A stretch of 64,000 bases of DNA, taken from contig JAGNJW010000001.1 of NCBI GenBank assembly GCA_018000455.1, positions 124,001-188,000 of the forward strand, given 5' to 3'. The notes under the pieces were generated by a model. That model ran no database searches. It was not told the origin of the DNA and saw only the letters and a program-made list of their open reading frames with translations. This document shows positions 41,653-51,272 of this stretch, piece by piece. A program made the position numbers and the translations under genes. The stretch's first letter is position 1. Every line of letters begins with the position of its first letter. The DNA comes from Acidobacteriota bacterium (lineage in GTDB: Bacteria; Acidobacteriota; Vicinamibacteria; Vicinamibacterales; UBA2999).

Positions 41653-43554
41653 TCAGCGCTCGAGCGCGAACGCCACGAGCGTGGCGTCTTGGTTGCGGCC
41701 CGTGGCCACCACGACGAACTGCCGTCCGCCGGCCTCGTAGGTCATCGGCGTGCCGGTGGTCTCCAGCGTGGGCGCCGACCACAGGTCCCGCCCGGTGGTC
41801 TTGTCCACGGCGTGAAGGGCCCGGTCGCCACCGCCCACGAAGAGCAGGCCGCCGCGAGTGGCCACCAGGCCCGCCGGCCCCTGGGCGCCGAGCCGGTCGG
41901 GCACCGTCACGCCCAGGGTCTCCAGCTGCTCACGCACGTTGGGCAGATCGCCGAAGGGCTCGCGCCAGGCGATCGTGCCCTTGTTCAGATCGATGGCCAC
42001 GAGATGTGCGTAGGGCGGTTTGATGAGCGGCAGCCCGTCCCCGAAGAACGCCGGCGCGCCGCGGTTGACGTACTCGGCGTCCACTTCTCCCGGCCGGTTG
42101 GTCGGCGCGTCCGGGTCGCGCTTCTGGATGCGGAAGACCTGCGCCATGCCGACGGTCTTCAGGTACAGCATGCCGGTTTCGGGATCGAAGGCGCCGCCGC
42201 CCCAGTTGGCGCCACCCCACACGCCGGGGCGGGCCAGCGTGCCCTCCATCGACGGCGGAGTGTAGAGGGGACCGAGACGATACTTCTTCATCTCGGCCTG
42301 CGCCGCGACCTTCAGCTCCGGCGTCAGGTCGAACGCGTCATCGAGCGAGGTGCCCTGTGACGTGAAGGGCGGCGGCGCCGTCGGGAAGGGCTGCGTCGGC
42401 GAGCTCTGCTCACCCGGAATGTCGCTCTGCGGCACGGGCCGCTCTTCGATCGGCCACACCGGCATCCCGGTCACCCGGTCGAACACGAATGCGAAGCCCT
42501 GCTTGGTGAGCTGCACCACGGCATCGATGCGCTTGCCGTTGACGGTGATCGTCACGAGGTTCGGCGGGGCGGGCGGATCGTAGTCCCACAACCCGTGGTG
42601 CGCGATCTGGAAGTGCCACTTGCGCTTGCCGGTCTTCGCATCGAGGCAGACGAGCGACTCGGCGAAGAGCGTCGAGCCCGGCCGTCGACCGCCGTAGTAG
42701 TCGTTGCTCGGCGTGCTCACGGGCAGGTAGACCAGCCCGCGCTCGGCGTCGAGCGTCATCGGCGCCCAGACGTTGGTGTGGCCGGTGTACTTCCAGGCGT
42801 CGCTCTGCCACGTCTCGTGGCCGAACTCGCCCGGCTGTGGAATCGTGTGGAACGTCCACACGCGCTTGCCGGTGCGGGCGTCGAACGCGCGCACGTCGCC
42901 GGGCGGGTCGTTCTTGTACATCAGGCGATCGCCCACACCGTTGCCCAGGATCACCAGGTCGCCATAGACGAGCGGCGGCGACGTGTTCGAGTAGTGCTTA
43001 CGGTTGATCGGCCACAGCAGGTCTTCGGCCAGATCGACCTCGCCGTACTTGCCGAAGCTCGCCACCGGCCGGCCGGTCTTGGCATCGAGCGAAATCAGGC
43101 GATGGCGGGCGTTGAGGAAGATGCGCAGGGCGCCCTTGTCGCGCCACGCCGCCACGCCGCGGTGGATGAAGCCCTGGCCGCTGGCCGGCTGGCCGTCATC
43201 GTAGGCCTTCGGGTCGAAGGCCCAGATCTGGCGTCCGGTAGCCGCCTCGAGGGCAACCACGCGGTTGTAGGGCGTGCTCACGTAGAGCACGCCGTCGATC
43301 ATGAGCGGGGTGTTCTGGAACGCACCGGGAAACGTGCCCAGCTCCTTGTACGGCTGATCGCCGGTCTTCCACTCCCAGGCCACGCGCAGCCGCGAGACGT
43401 TGTCGCGGTTGATCTGCGACAGCGCCGAGTACTTCCGGCCGCCTGGATCGCCGCCGTAGACCGGCCAGTCGCCGGCCGTTTTCTGCGCTCCGATCCCGGC
43501 CGCGCTCGCCGCCACGAGCAGCGCCACGAACGTGGCGGAAGTCCAGGTCCTCAT
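41653..43554 (-). CDS. Exported PQQ-dependent dehydrogenase (quinoprotein glucose/alcohol dehydrogenase-like)
   Basis: 633 residues, signal peptide 1-23. Propeller repeats include VVALEAATGRQIWAFDPKAY, DVRAFDARTGKRVWTFHTIP, LVCLDAKTGKRKWHFQIAHH and LHAVDKTTGRDLWSAPTLE. The combination GDWPVYGGDPGGRKYSALSQ at the start, FGHETWQ and GLWDYDPPAPPNLV is that of the membrane-independent quinoprotein glucose-dehydrogenase-like family widespread in Acidobacteriota. It has no haem motif, so electrons probably pass to a separate cytochrome, perhaps its neighbour. It lies just downstream of the TonB-dependent receptor gene (94-bp gap), suggesting that imported and oxidised compounds are related. Confidence 0.88.
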   Translation of the reverse strand: MRTWTSATFVALLVAASAAGIGAQKTAGDWPVYGGDPGGRKYSALSQINRDNVSRLRVAWEWKTGDQPYKELGTFPGAFQNTPLMIDGVLYVSTPYNRVVALEAATGRQIWAFDPKAYDDGQPASGQGFIHRGVAAWRDKGALRIFLNARHRLISLDAKTGRPVASFGKYGEVDLAEDLLWPINRKHYSNTSPPLVYGDLVILGNGVGDRLMYKNDPPGDVRAFDARTGKRVWTFHTIPQPGEFGHETWQSDAWKYTGHTNVWAPMTLDAERGLVYLPVSTPSNDYYGGRRPGSTLFAESLVCLDAKTGKRKWHFQIAHHGLWDYDPPAPPNLVTITVNGKRIDAVVQLTKQGFAFVFDRVTGMPVWPIEERPVPQSDIPGEQSSPTQPFPTAPPPFTSQGTSLDDAFDLTPELKVAAQAEMKKYRLGPLYTPPSMEGTLARPGVWGGANWGGGAFDPETGMLYLKTVGMAQVFRIQKRDPDAPTNRPGEVDAEYVNRGAPAFFGDGLPLIKPPYAHLVAIDLNKGTIAWREPFGDLPNVREQLETLGVTVPDRLGAQGPAGLVATRGGLLFVGGGDRALHAVDKTTGRDLWSAPTLETTGTPMTYEAGGRQFVVVATGRNQDATLVAFALER

Positions 43555-43648
43555 CGATGTCTGTCTCCCTCAGGTCGCCCGCCCGGGTCGGGCGCAGGCG
43601 GTGTCCGCCGGGGCTCGGGAGCCGCCACCCGGCGGCCCCCGCCCATGC

Positions 43649-46507
43649 CTAGAACGTCACGCGCGCGCCAATCTGTACCTGGCGGGCGTCACGAGCGGCG
43701 TTGCGGATGAGCAGCGCCGACGACGAGAGGCTGCCGTTGCCGCCGCCCGCGTAGTTCACGCGGTTCAGTACGTTGTAGCCCTCCAGGAACAACTGGAGCT
43801 GCGACCCCGAGGTGATGGAGAAATCCTTGGTCAGCCGCAGGTCGAGCGAGATGAACGGATTCAGCTTGAGGAAGTCCTCGCTGATGGGGGCCAGGTTCCG
43901 CGTGGCGCGGAACTCGTTGATGATGCGCAGCGACTCGGCCACGTTCTCGCGGCCCACCGTGATGGGCAGGCCCGCGGGGCGGTCGTTCTGGGTCTGTCCG
44001 TCGCCATCGAGGTCGGTGCCGGCCGAGACGGCGAACGGCGTGCCGCTCAGGGCCCGCAGGATGCCGCTGAACTGCGCCCCGTAGGGCAGGGTGACAGCCG
44101 CCGCCATCGAGACGTTGTGCCGGGTGTCCTGTTCGCTGTAGCCCTTCTCATGGGGCGTCCGCATCGTGCCCGGGTAGGTCTGGTAGTGGTTCACGCCGTC
44201 ACGCTTGGTGCTCGACAGGGTGTACGACACCGTGAAGTTGTCCACGCCCTTGAAGCGGGTCCGGAACTGCGTTTCGAGCGCGTTGTACCAGCTCTTGGTG
44301 AAGTTCTCGAGACTCTTGACCTCGGTGAAGGCCGCCACCGGCCGCGGGTTGGTGGCGCTGATCCGGCCGCTGGTCGGCAGGTTGAGGTCCATGCCACCGA
44401 GCTGCTTGTAGCCGTAGGCGTGCACGTAGTCCATCTCGATGCCGGTGGTGCCGTTGATCTGCCAGCCGAACCCGGCCGTCGTGTTCAGGGATTCGGGCAG
44501 CTCGTAGTCGTCCGGGATGATGTAGACCGAGCGCGCGGCCCCGCTTGCGACGTAGTCGGTGAGCGACTTGCCGCCCAGGACGGCGTTGATGTCCGGGTAG
44601 TTCTGGAGCTGCGCCGGATCCTGGATGCGGATGGCCGTGCCGATCAGGCGATCCTGCGCCGTCAGGCCGAAGTAGTGGCGGTTGCGGGTGATGTAGCGCC
44701 CGAAGCCGGCCCGGGCCACCAACTGGCCGGTGCCGCGCACGTCATAAGTGATGCCGAGGCGCGGCTGGATGTTGTCGGAGTCGGTGCCGCGGTCGGCGCT
44801 GACGAAGTTATCGAGACCCGCGTAGGCGGGGTCGGAGAGCACGTCGCCGTAGACGTCGTTCATGCGCAGGTTGGTGTCGAGGTCGTAGCGCACGCCGATG
44901 TTGACCCGCACCTTGTCCGACACGCGCCAGTCGTCCTGCACGTAGGCCGCGAAGATGTGGGAGTTGTAGTCGTAGGTGCCCGGGGTCTGCTGGACGAAGG
45001 CGATCGGCCAGGTGGCCTGGTTGGCACGGTCGAACGGCGCGTCGGTCGTGAAATCCCACGAGCCGCTCTCGTAGAAGTGCGCTTCGTAGCTGTGCTTGGC
45101 GTAGGTGTAGTCGGCGCCGAACTTCAGGTCGTGCCGGCCCGCCGACTTGTAGAACGTCTCGAACACCTGGATGCGAGTGCGCGGGAAGAACTGCGGTGAG
45201 GTCCAGTTCTGCCCGGTCGTCACCGATGGCCGCACTTCGCGCGGCACGCCCAGCGTGACCGGCACCGTGGCCACTTCGTTCCACATGTAGTGCACGCGCA
45301 GGCTGTTGACCGACGAGTTCGAGAGCACGAAGTTCTGCTCACCGATGACGCTGTGCATCTTGCTCGAGTCGTTGACGTTGGACTCATCGGACGTCACCGT
45401 CCCGGTGCGGGTCGCGAACTGGTCGTCGAAGGCGTAGCGCACGAAGAAGGAGCTGCGGTCGCTGAGCCGGTGGTCGAGCTTCGCGACCATCAGGTGTTCG
45501 CGCGAGGTGGCCGGAAACTCGCCGTTCTGCGCCGCCGCGAACGGGTTCCTGGCCGGCAGCGCGATGATGTTCTGCTGGTCGACGTTGGTGTACTCGTAGG
45601 CACCGAAGAAGTGCGTGCGGTTCTGCGCGATCGGTCCGCCGAGGGAGCCGCCGAAGCGCTTCTGGCCGTAGACCGGCTTGCTGCGCTGGAAGGCGTTGCG
45701 GGCGTTGAGCGAGTCGTCACGGCCGAAGAAGTAACCGGTGCCGTGCAGGTTGTTGGTGCCCGACTTGGTGGCCACCGTCACGACCGCGGCCAGGGCGGCG
45801 CCGTACTGGGCGTCGAACTGGTTGCGGAACACCTTGAATTCCTGCACCGCATCCTGGCTGATGTTGACCGTCGGGTCGCCCCAGATGGCGTCGTCGAGGT
45901 CGCCGCCGTCCACGATCGTGGTGTAGCCGTTGCGCTGGTCGGCGGGACCGCCGAACTTCACGCGCGAGAATTTGCTCGTGTAGTTGGGCGCCGCGCCGGG
46001 CATGAGCTGCGCCAGCGCCAGGAAGTTGCGCTCCAGCACCGGCAGCGCCTGGATCTGCGATTCGACGATGGTCGACGTCGGCGCGGCCCGTGCCACCTCG
46101 ACGATCGGCGTCTGCGCCGACACCGTGATGGTCTCCTCGAGGGCCGCCACGCCCAGCTTCAGGTCCAGCGTCGCGTTGGCGCCGATGGTCAGCACGATGT
46201 CACGTGTGCTGGTGCCGAAACCCGAGAGCTCGGCCTGCACCTGGTAGGGCGCCGGCTGGAGCGCGACCACGCGGTAGCTGCCTTCCTCGTTGGTCACCAC
46301 CGTCTGCTGCGACCCGTTCGCCTTGTTCGTAATCGTCACGGTCACGCCCGGCAGGGCGCCGCCGCCGTCATCAACGATGCGTCCCGACAGGTTCGCACCA
46401 ACTACCTGGGCGGAGGCCGGGGCCGCTCCGAAGAACGTCACCGCGCACACCGCCGCGAAGACGCCAATCCACCAACCGCGCAGTCCCATTGCTCTGCTCA
46501 TATCCAT
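43649..46507 (-). CDS. TonB-dependent receptor with carboxypeptidase-regulatory-like N-terminal domain
   Basis: 952 residues from ATG 46507 (AAGGGG ribosome site 5 bases upstream). Signal peptide about 1-34. An SdrD_B/CarboxypepD_reg-like beta-sandwich (about 38-120) with GRIVDDGGGALPGVTVTITN is followed by a plug domain (about 128-240; LPVLERNFLALAQLMPG, VTVATKSGTNNLHGTGYFFG) and a large barrel ending in ARQVQIGARVTF, with the aromatic C-terminal residue of outer-membrane proteins. This is the Oar-like group abundant in Acidobacteriota. It imports large compounds using TonB energy. It leads a run of same-strand genes that includes the two quinoproteins. Confidence 0.93.
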   Translation of the reverse strand: MDMSRAMGLRGWWIGVFAAVCAVTFFGAAPASAQVVGANLSGRIVDDGGGALPGVTVTITNKANGSQQTVVTNEEGSYRVVALQPAPYQVQAELSGFGTSTRDIVLTIGANATLDLKLGVAALEETITVSAQTPIVEVARAAPTSTIVESQIQALPVLERNFLALAQLMPGAAPNYTSKFSRVKFGGPADQRNGYTTIVDGGDLDDAIWGDPTVNISQDAVQEFKVFRNQFDAQYGAALAAVVTVATKSGTNNLHGTGYFFGRDDSLNARNAFQRSKPVYGQKRFGGSLGGPIAQNRTHFFGAYEYTNVDQQNIIALPARNPFAAAQNGEFPATSREHLMVAKLDHRLSDRSSFFVRYAFDDQFATRTGTVTSDESNVNDSSKMHSVIGEQNFVLSNSSVNSLRVHYMWNEVATVPVTLGVPREVRPSVTTGQNWTSPQFFPRTRIQVFETFYKSAGRHDLKFGADYTYAKHSYEAHFYESGSWDFTTDAPFDRANQATWPIAFVQQTPGTYDYNSHIFAAYVQDDWRVSDKVRVNIGVRYDLDTNLRMNDVYGDVLSDPAYAGLDNFVSADRGTDSDNIQPRLGITYDVRGTGQLVARAGFGRYITRNRHYFGLTAQDRLIGTAIRIQDPAQLQNYPDINAVLGGKSLTDYVASGAARSVYIIPDDYELPESLNTTAGFGWQINGTTGIEMDYVHAYGYKQLGGMDLNLPTSGRISATNPRPVAAFTEVKSLENFTKSWYNALETQFRTRFKGVDNFTVSYTLSSTKRDGVNHYQTYPGTMRTPHEKGYSEQDTRHNVSMAAAVTLPYGAQFSGILRALSGTPFAVSAGTDLDGDGQTQNDRPAGLPITVGRENVAESLRIINEFRATRNLAPISEDFLKLNPFISLDLRLTKDFSITSGSQLQLFLEGYNVLNRVNYAGGGNGSLSSSALLIRNAARDARQVQIGARVTF

Positions 46508-46717
46508 TGTTCCCCTTGACATCGCCGCAAACTCTGGCGGGCCATCACTTGTGAACTTCGAGACGATCCAGGATGTCGTTCTTTGCACGCCGCCCACGGC
46601 CGGGGTGAAATCCGGCCGGGCGCGCCGCGGGTGTTCCATGGCCGGCAGTCGTTCGCGGGCTGCCGCCGGCGCGGGGTGTTCGATCACGATGGTGATCGCC
46701 GCCCCTGCACTAACCGC

Positions 46718-48127
46718 TCACTGGCGGGCGTCGGACCGCCGTGGGGTAGCGGGCGCGGCGCCCTTGTAGACCACGCCGCCCTTGAGCACCGTCTCGACGT
46801 GCGACAGCGCCGTGATGTCGTAGAGCGGATTGCCATTGACGACGATGATGTCGGCGTACTTGCCGGGTTCGATCGTGCCCAGGTCGCGCTGTTTGCCGAG
46901 GATGGAGGCGCCGATGCGCGTGAGGGCCGAAATGACCTTGATCGGAGGCATGCCCATGTCGACGTGCGCCTTGGCCTCGCGCCACAGCGCCTCGGTGTGG
47001 AAGTTCATCGGTGTGCCCGAATCGGTGCCCATGCCGAGCACGGTGTTCGACTCGATGAACTGCTTCATGCCCCGTTCGCGGAAGCCGACTTCGCGATCGG
47101 TCCGCCCGAAGTAACCGAGCGCGCGCCAGTTCTTGAGGGAGTCCTGGATCTCGGCGTAGATCGCCGGCGGGATGGTCTTCTTGAGTTCGGGATCCTGCAG
47201 CCGTTCGGGAAATGCCGCCGTATCAGGATAGACCCACGCCCGGTGCGCGCCGGTAATGACCACTGGACGTCCGGCGTTGACGATATCGGTGATCATCTGC
47301 GGGCTGTAGGGCGGCGCCGTCCCCGCCGAGCCGGCGTGCGTGAGGACATCGATGCCGGCCTCGAGCGCGTTGCGCACGTCCTGCTCGGCATAGACATGGG
47401 CGTGCACGCGGAGGTTGTGGCGGTGGGCGGCGTCGGCGATCGCCTGGTAGTCGTCGCGGGTCAGACCCGAGTGCGCCTTGATGACGTCGACCCCGGCGGC
47501 GGCGAGCTTGTCCACCGCTGCAGTGGCCTGCGCCGGGCTCGTGATGGTGATGCCGCCGAACTGATCGGTCATGCCACCGCCATTCCTGGTGATCCATGGA
47601 CCGCTCATCGACATGCGCGGTCCGGGCGTAGCGCCGCTGTTGATCCGCGTCCGCACGGCGAGGCTTTCCTCGAGGGGCGCGCCGAGGTCGACGGCCGACG
47701 TGATGCCCGCCTCGAGCAGCTGCCTGGCGGCGACATCCATCACCGAGGGCAGCGTGGCCGGGCCCTGTTTCGCCAGCCACGGAAACCACGTGCCGTAGTT
47801 GCCATGGCCGAGCAGGATGAGATGCGCGTGCAGCTCGATCATGCCGGGCATCATCGTGCGCCCGCTCGTGTCGATGACCGTGTAGTCGGGCGGTACTGGC
47901 GTGGAGGCCGCCGGTCCCACTCGTACGATGCGATCGCCCTCGATGAGTACCGCCGCGTGGTGGAGCGGCGGCGCCTCGTAGCCATCGAGCAGCATGCCGC
48001 CGACGAGCGCCACCTTGCGGACGGCCGACGCCTGCCCGGCGCGAACGGCCGGCGCCTGCTCCGCGTGTATGGCGAACGCGACGACGATGAGGGCGACGTG
48101 GTGGAGATGACCGGTTCGAAACGTCAC
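46718..48127 (-). CDS. Exported metal-dependent amidohydrolase (prolidase-like)
   Basis: 469 residues from GTG 48127 with a GGAG ribosome site. Signal peptide about 1-30. Amidohydrolase HxH motif in MMPGMIELHAHLI (about 92-104), metal lysine region VDVIKAHSGLTRDDY (about 213-227), later metal His residues in LRVHAHVY and LTHAGSAG, catalytic Asp in GMGTDSGTP, and the IEPGKYADIIVVNGNPL end of subtype III amidohydrolases. Secreted relatives include Xaa-Pro dipeptidases and aryldialkylphosphatase-like enzymes. It stands 210 bases upstream of the receptor on the same strand and may belong to the same scavenging set. Confidence 0.87.
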   Translation of the reverse strand: MTFRTGHLHHVALIVVAFAIHAEQAPAVRAGQASAVRKVALVGGMLLDGYEAPPLHHAAVLIEGDRIVRVGPAASTPVPPDYTVIDTSGRTMMPGMIELHAHLILLGHGNYGTWFPWLAKQGPATLPSVMDVAARQLLEAGITSAVDLGAPLEESLAVRTRINSGATPGPRMSMSGPWITRNGGGMTDQFGGITITSPAQATAAVDKLAAAGVDVIKAHSGLTRDDYQAIADAAHRHNLRVHAHVYAEQDVRNALEAGIDVLTHAGSAGTAPPYSPQMITDIVNAGRPVVITGAHRAWVYPDTAAFPERLQDPELKKTIPPAIYAEIQDSLKNWRALGYFGRTDREVGFRERGMKQFIESNTVLGMGTDSGTPMNFHTEALWREAKAHVDMGMPPIKVISALTRIGASILGKQRDLGTIEPGKYADIIVVNGNPLYDITALSHVETVLKGGVVYKGAAPATPRRSDARQ

Positions 48128-48548
48128 AGAGGAATCTCCTGACCAATCTGCACGCGTGTGTCCGCCACACCGCGGCGCAAGACGGTGGACTGGCGCAGAC
48201 TACACGACCGATGGGCGACGGGATGTCGCAAGTTGTACTAAAATGCGCGCGCTGACGGTGTGCGTGTCAGGCGCGACGAAGATGCTGGCCGGCCGGGAGG
48301 TCTTCGTTTGTCACGCGGGTGGCCCTCAGGGGCCTGGGCGGCATCGTCCGCACCTCCTTCACACCGTCCACGGCGACGGCTACTGCCTCAACCACGGCTC
48401 CCGCCAGACGAAGGAAGTGATGTCGTAGCTAGACCGGAGGCCGGGCCAGCCCTCCGGTGCCCGTTTCCACGAGTCCCGGGCGTGGGACCATCGATTGGCG
48501 TAGGACAGTCGAGCAGCCATGCGTTCGTCCGCGCGCGCAGAATCTACT
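48128..48548. other. Intergenic region with a short hairpin, no confident gene
   Basis: The 421-bp space between the amidohydrolase and the universal stress protein (transcribed in the same, minus, direction) contains a perfect 8-bp stem, ACCGGAGG (48433-48440) with CCTCCGGT (48451-48458) and a 10-base loop, without a T-run. A TAAAAT hexamer at 48237-48242 could be a plus-strand -10 box. A plus-strand frame from ATG 48243 to 48428 is open but has no ribosome site or recognisable content. Confidence 0.4.
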
Positions 48549-49001
48549 CTAGCCTTCGGCCTTCTGCCGCGGACGCATCACTTCCACCGAGCAGGACGCG
48601 TGCAGGACGACCGAGTGAGCGACCGAGCCCAGGAGGAAGCGGCCCGCCGGGCCGCGGCCATGCGTGCCGAGCACGATGAGATCCGCTCCCCATCGGTCGG
48701 CCTCTTCCACGATCAGGTGCTTCGGCGCACCTTCGAGCACCTGAGTCGTCACGGTCAGCCCCGGACGCCGGATCTTGGCAGCCGCGTTCTCGACCAGTGC
48801 CGGGGCGTGCTTGCGGCCCTTCTCCAATTGATCGATGTGGATGAATGCGACTGCGTACGTCGGGTCGAGCACGAACGGCACTGCGGCGTGGATGACCGTG
48901 AGCACCTCGATCGTGGTTCCCTCTGGCCACGGCCGCGTGGCCACCGACGCTACGGCCGCGTCGCTCGAGGAGGATCCGTCGATTGCCACTATTACCTTCA
49001 T
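48549..49001 (-). CDS. Universal stress protein (UspA family)
   Basis: 150 residues from ATG 49001 with a GAGGAGCT ribosome site. Single Usp domain: MKVIVAIDGSSSSDAAV at the start and the ATP-binding GTHGRGPAGRFLLGSVAHSV (G-2x-G-9x-G-S/T) near 113-132. Cytoplasmic, binds ATP, commonly induced on growth arrest or oxygen limitation. It is 69 bases downstream of the ZIP transporter on the same strand, possibly the same transcript. Confidence 0.92.
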   Translation of the reverse strand: MKVIVAIDGSSSSDAAVASVATRPWPEGTTIEVLTVIHAAVPFVLDPTYAVAFIHIDQLEKGRKHAPALVENAAAKIRRPGLTVTTQVLEGAPKHLIVEEADRWGADLIVLGTHGRGPAGRFLLGSVAHSVVLHASCSVEVMRPRQKAEG

Positions 49002-49070
49002 TGTCAGCTCCTCGCGTCCATCCCTGGTGTGCGCAAACTCAAGTCTAGCGTCAGCCGGTCTGGACCGCCA

Positions 49071-49874
49071 TCAGGCCTGTCCGTGCAGCGCCAGGCGGGT
49101 GCCGAGGATCAGCAGGATGCCGGCGCTGAAGGCACCGACGTGAACCAGGCTCGCCACCAGCGCCCGCTCCTGCTTCACCTCGGGAATCAGATCCGATGCC
49201 GCGATGTAGATGAAGTTCCCAGCGGCGAAGGCCAGCAGCAGCGCTGTGTCGACATCGGCCGAGATGTAGTAGGCGAGGAGGCCACCGGGGAGGATGGTGA
49301 GCGCCGACGCGAAGTTCGCCGCCAGTGCGGGCCCGCGCGCCCATCCGCCACGCCGCAGGATGGCGAAGTCCCCGAGTTCCTGGGGCACTTCGTGGGCCGC
49401 GGCGGCGAGCCAGGTGATGAGGCCGACCTCGACGCTGACGAGAAACGAGGCGGCGATGGCGAGCCCGCCGATGAAGTTGTGCAGGCCATCGGCGAGCAGG
49501 ATCAGATAGGTCACCGGCGCCTTCACCGGAGCCGAGACGGCGTGCGCGTGGTGCCAGGAGAGGAACTGCTCGAGCAGGAAGAACAGCGAGAAACCCGCAA
49601 GTACCGCCACGAAGGTGAGCGTGTCGAGCCCGCGGGCCGCCGCGGCTTCGGGGATCAGGTGCAGGAAGGCGCCGCCCATCAGCGAGCCGGCCGCCAGCGC
49701 CACCAGGGGCAGCATCACCTTCTGGAGCGTGGCCTCCGTTACCAGGAAGCTCACGAGCCCAATCAACGCCACGGCGCTCATGGCGAGACACGCCGCGACG
49801 ATCCAGGCAATCGTGCTCACGGGCCCGATTATGTCCTCGATGGAACTGAACCGCACCGCACCGTGCCGGGCCAT
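49071..49874 (-). CDS. ZIP-family metal transporter
   Basis: 267 residues from ATG 49874; GTG 49820 (VSTIAWIVAA) is an alternative start. Eight hydrophobic helices. Metal-site helices are intact: LLADGLHNFIGGLAIA (HN motif in TM4) and AAAAHEVPQELGDF (HExxxE-type in TM5). The loop SWHHAHAVSAP carries a His cluster usual for cytosolic metal binding. Family members move Zn(II) and Fe(II). It precedes the universal stress protein gene. Confidence 0.9.
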   Translation of the reverse strand: MARHGAVRFSSIEDIIGPVSTIAWIVAACLAMSAVALIGLVSFLVTEATLQKVMLPLVALAAGSLMGGAFLHLIPEAAAARGLDTLTFVAVLAGFSLFFLLEQFLSWHHAHAVSAPVKAPVTYLILLADGLHNFIGGLAIAASFLVSVEVGLITWLAAAAHEVPQELGDFAILRRGGWARGPALAANFASALTILPGGLLAYYISADVDTALLLAFAAGNFIYIAASDLIPEVKQERALVASLVHVGAFSAGILLILGTRLALHGQA

Positions 49875-49991
49875 TTCCCTTGCCACCGGGCGGCGTAGGA
49901 GAATCCCGTGACACATGTCTGTCAGCGCTTCAAGTGACCGTGCCCGGGGCGGAGCTCTCGGCTGGCCTGCGCCGGTCGTACTCGGGGCGCC

Positions 49992-51074
49992 GTGGGCGTC
50001 GAGAATCGTGCGGTCGGCCCGAGGTGGCGGCGGGTGACGAGCCCCTCCACGGTGACGACGCGCCAGCGGGTGCTGCTAGTCGCTGCGTCATCGGTGGTCA
50101 TGCTTGGTCTGCTGGCGGCTGGGGAGATTGCCGTCCGGGTGCTGGGCGACGTCAACTTCCTCGGCAGCAGCCGCGGCGGCTTCACGACGGGTCGATTCGG
50201 CGCGAGCTACGGCAACACGCCGAACTTCGCCGGCCAGTCGTTTGGCGGCCCCTTCGAGACCGACGGCGACGGCTTTCGCGTCGACCCGCGGTTCAGGCCA
50301 ACCGCGCCAGCCGGCGCCCCGGCGGTGCTGATGCTCGGCGATTCCGTGCTGTTTGGTCCGGCCGTGAGCGACGACGAGACCATCAGCGGGCGACTGCGTC
50401 GCGCCTTGCCGAACCTCACGGTCTACAACGCCGCCGCCGTCGGCTATGACACCTTCGACTACCGCAATGTCGCGCAGTCGCTCGTGCCGCGCAAGGCGGA
50501 TGTGAAGACGGTCGTGATCGTCTACTGCCTGAACGATCTGCTCGCCGTCAGTTCACAGCAGATCAAAGACCAGTTGGCGCGACTGCCCGACGCAACGCCC
50601 CCGCCCGACTCATCGCCGCTGCGCCTGGCCAACGACTACTTGCGCACGCGATCGAAGCTGTTTCTGCTGCTGCGGGGGCTCGTGCGTGACGCCCAGATGA
50701 ACTACTTCCAGCACGATCTCCAGCAGTATCGAGATGCCGAGTGCCTCGCGCGTGGCCTCGAGCCCCTTCGTGACCTGAAGGCGTATCTCGACCGGCACGA
50801 TGTCGGCCTCAAGGTGTTCATCGCGCCGTACGAGGCGCAGCTGCGAGCGGGAATCCCGGACGACTTCGGGCTGCCGCAACGACGGCTGGTTGAGTATTTC
50901 GAGCAGCAGCGCATCACCGCCGTCGATCTGCTGCCCGAGTTCGTGGCGGCCAGTCGCGGCCGCTCGCGCACGCTGTATCTCTACGGCGACCCGATGCACC
51001 TGAACGCGGCGGGCCACGATGTGGCGGCGCGCGTCATTCAGCAGAGCCTGCGCGGGGGCCAACCAGCTGAGTGA
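49992..51074 (+). CDS. Membrane-anchored SGNH-fold hydrolase
   Basis: 360 residues from GTG 49992 (GTG 50037 or 50055 also possible). One N-terminal membrane helix (about 27-47). SGNH block I MLGDSVLFGPAVSDDE (about 114-129, nucleophile Ser) and terminal YGDPMHLNAAGH with the Asp-His pair. A block III Asn is probably in YCLNDL. The nearest kinds are AlgX/AcyltransfX-type and GDSL hydrolases acting on acylated polysaccharides in the periplasm. It is divergent from the ZIP gene. Beyond its stop, 51075-51272 holds only the possible promoter for the next gene. Confidence 0.83.
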   Translation: MGVENRAVGPRWRRVTSPSTVTTRQRVLLVAASSVVMLGLLAAGEIAVRVLGDVNFLGSSRGGFTTGRFGASYGNTPNFAGQSFGGPFETDGDGFRVDPRFRPTAPAGAPAVLMLGDSVLFGPAVSDDETISGRLRRALPNLTVYNAAAVGYDTFDYRNVAQSLVPRKADVKTVVIVYCLNDLLAVSSQQIKDQLARLPDATPPPDSSPLRLANDYLRTRSKLFLLLRGLVRDAQMNYFQHDLQQYRDAECLARGLEPLRDLKAYLDRHDVGLKVFIAPYEAQLRAGIPDDFGLPQRRLVEYFEQQRITAVDLLPEFVAASRGRSRTLYLYGDPMHLNAAGHDVAARVIQQSLRGGQPAE

Positions 51075-51191
51075 AGGCACACGTGGTGACGGGTACGCCT
51101 ACTGCGGGAGACGCACCGAGCCCACGAGTGCCAAGCGCTCGAGAGTGGCGTCGCCGCCTCTACCGTGCGCGACGGAGGCCGATTTGTGCGC

Positions 51192-51197
51192 TATAAA
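51192..51197 (+). promoter_or_regulatory. Candidate -10 box TATAAA
   Basis: TATAAA lies in an A-rich island (CTATAAAAAG) 75 bases before ATG 51273, unusual in this G+C-rich stretch. A -35 box is not obvious. Confidence 0.35.
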
Positions 51198-51272
51198 AAG
51201 AGTACCGAGAGCCTCGGCCAGCCCCGCGTGGCGCAGGTCTGACGGCCGGGCTGCTGCGGATTGGAGGAAACC

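Noticed and set aside
48243-48428. Plus-strand open frame of 61 codons with four Cys/His-rich turns
   Set aside because: No ribosome site and no recognisable content; more likely untranslated.
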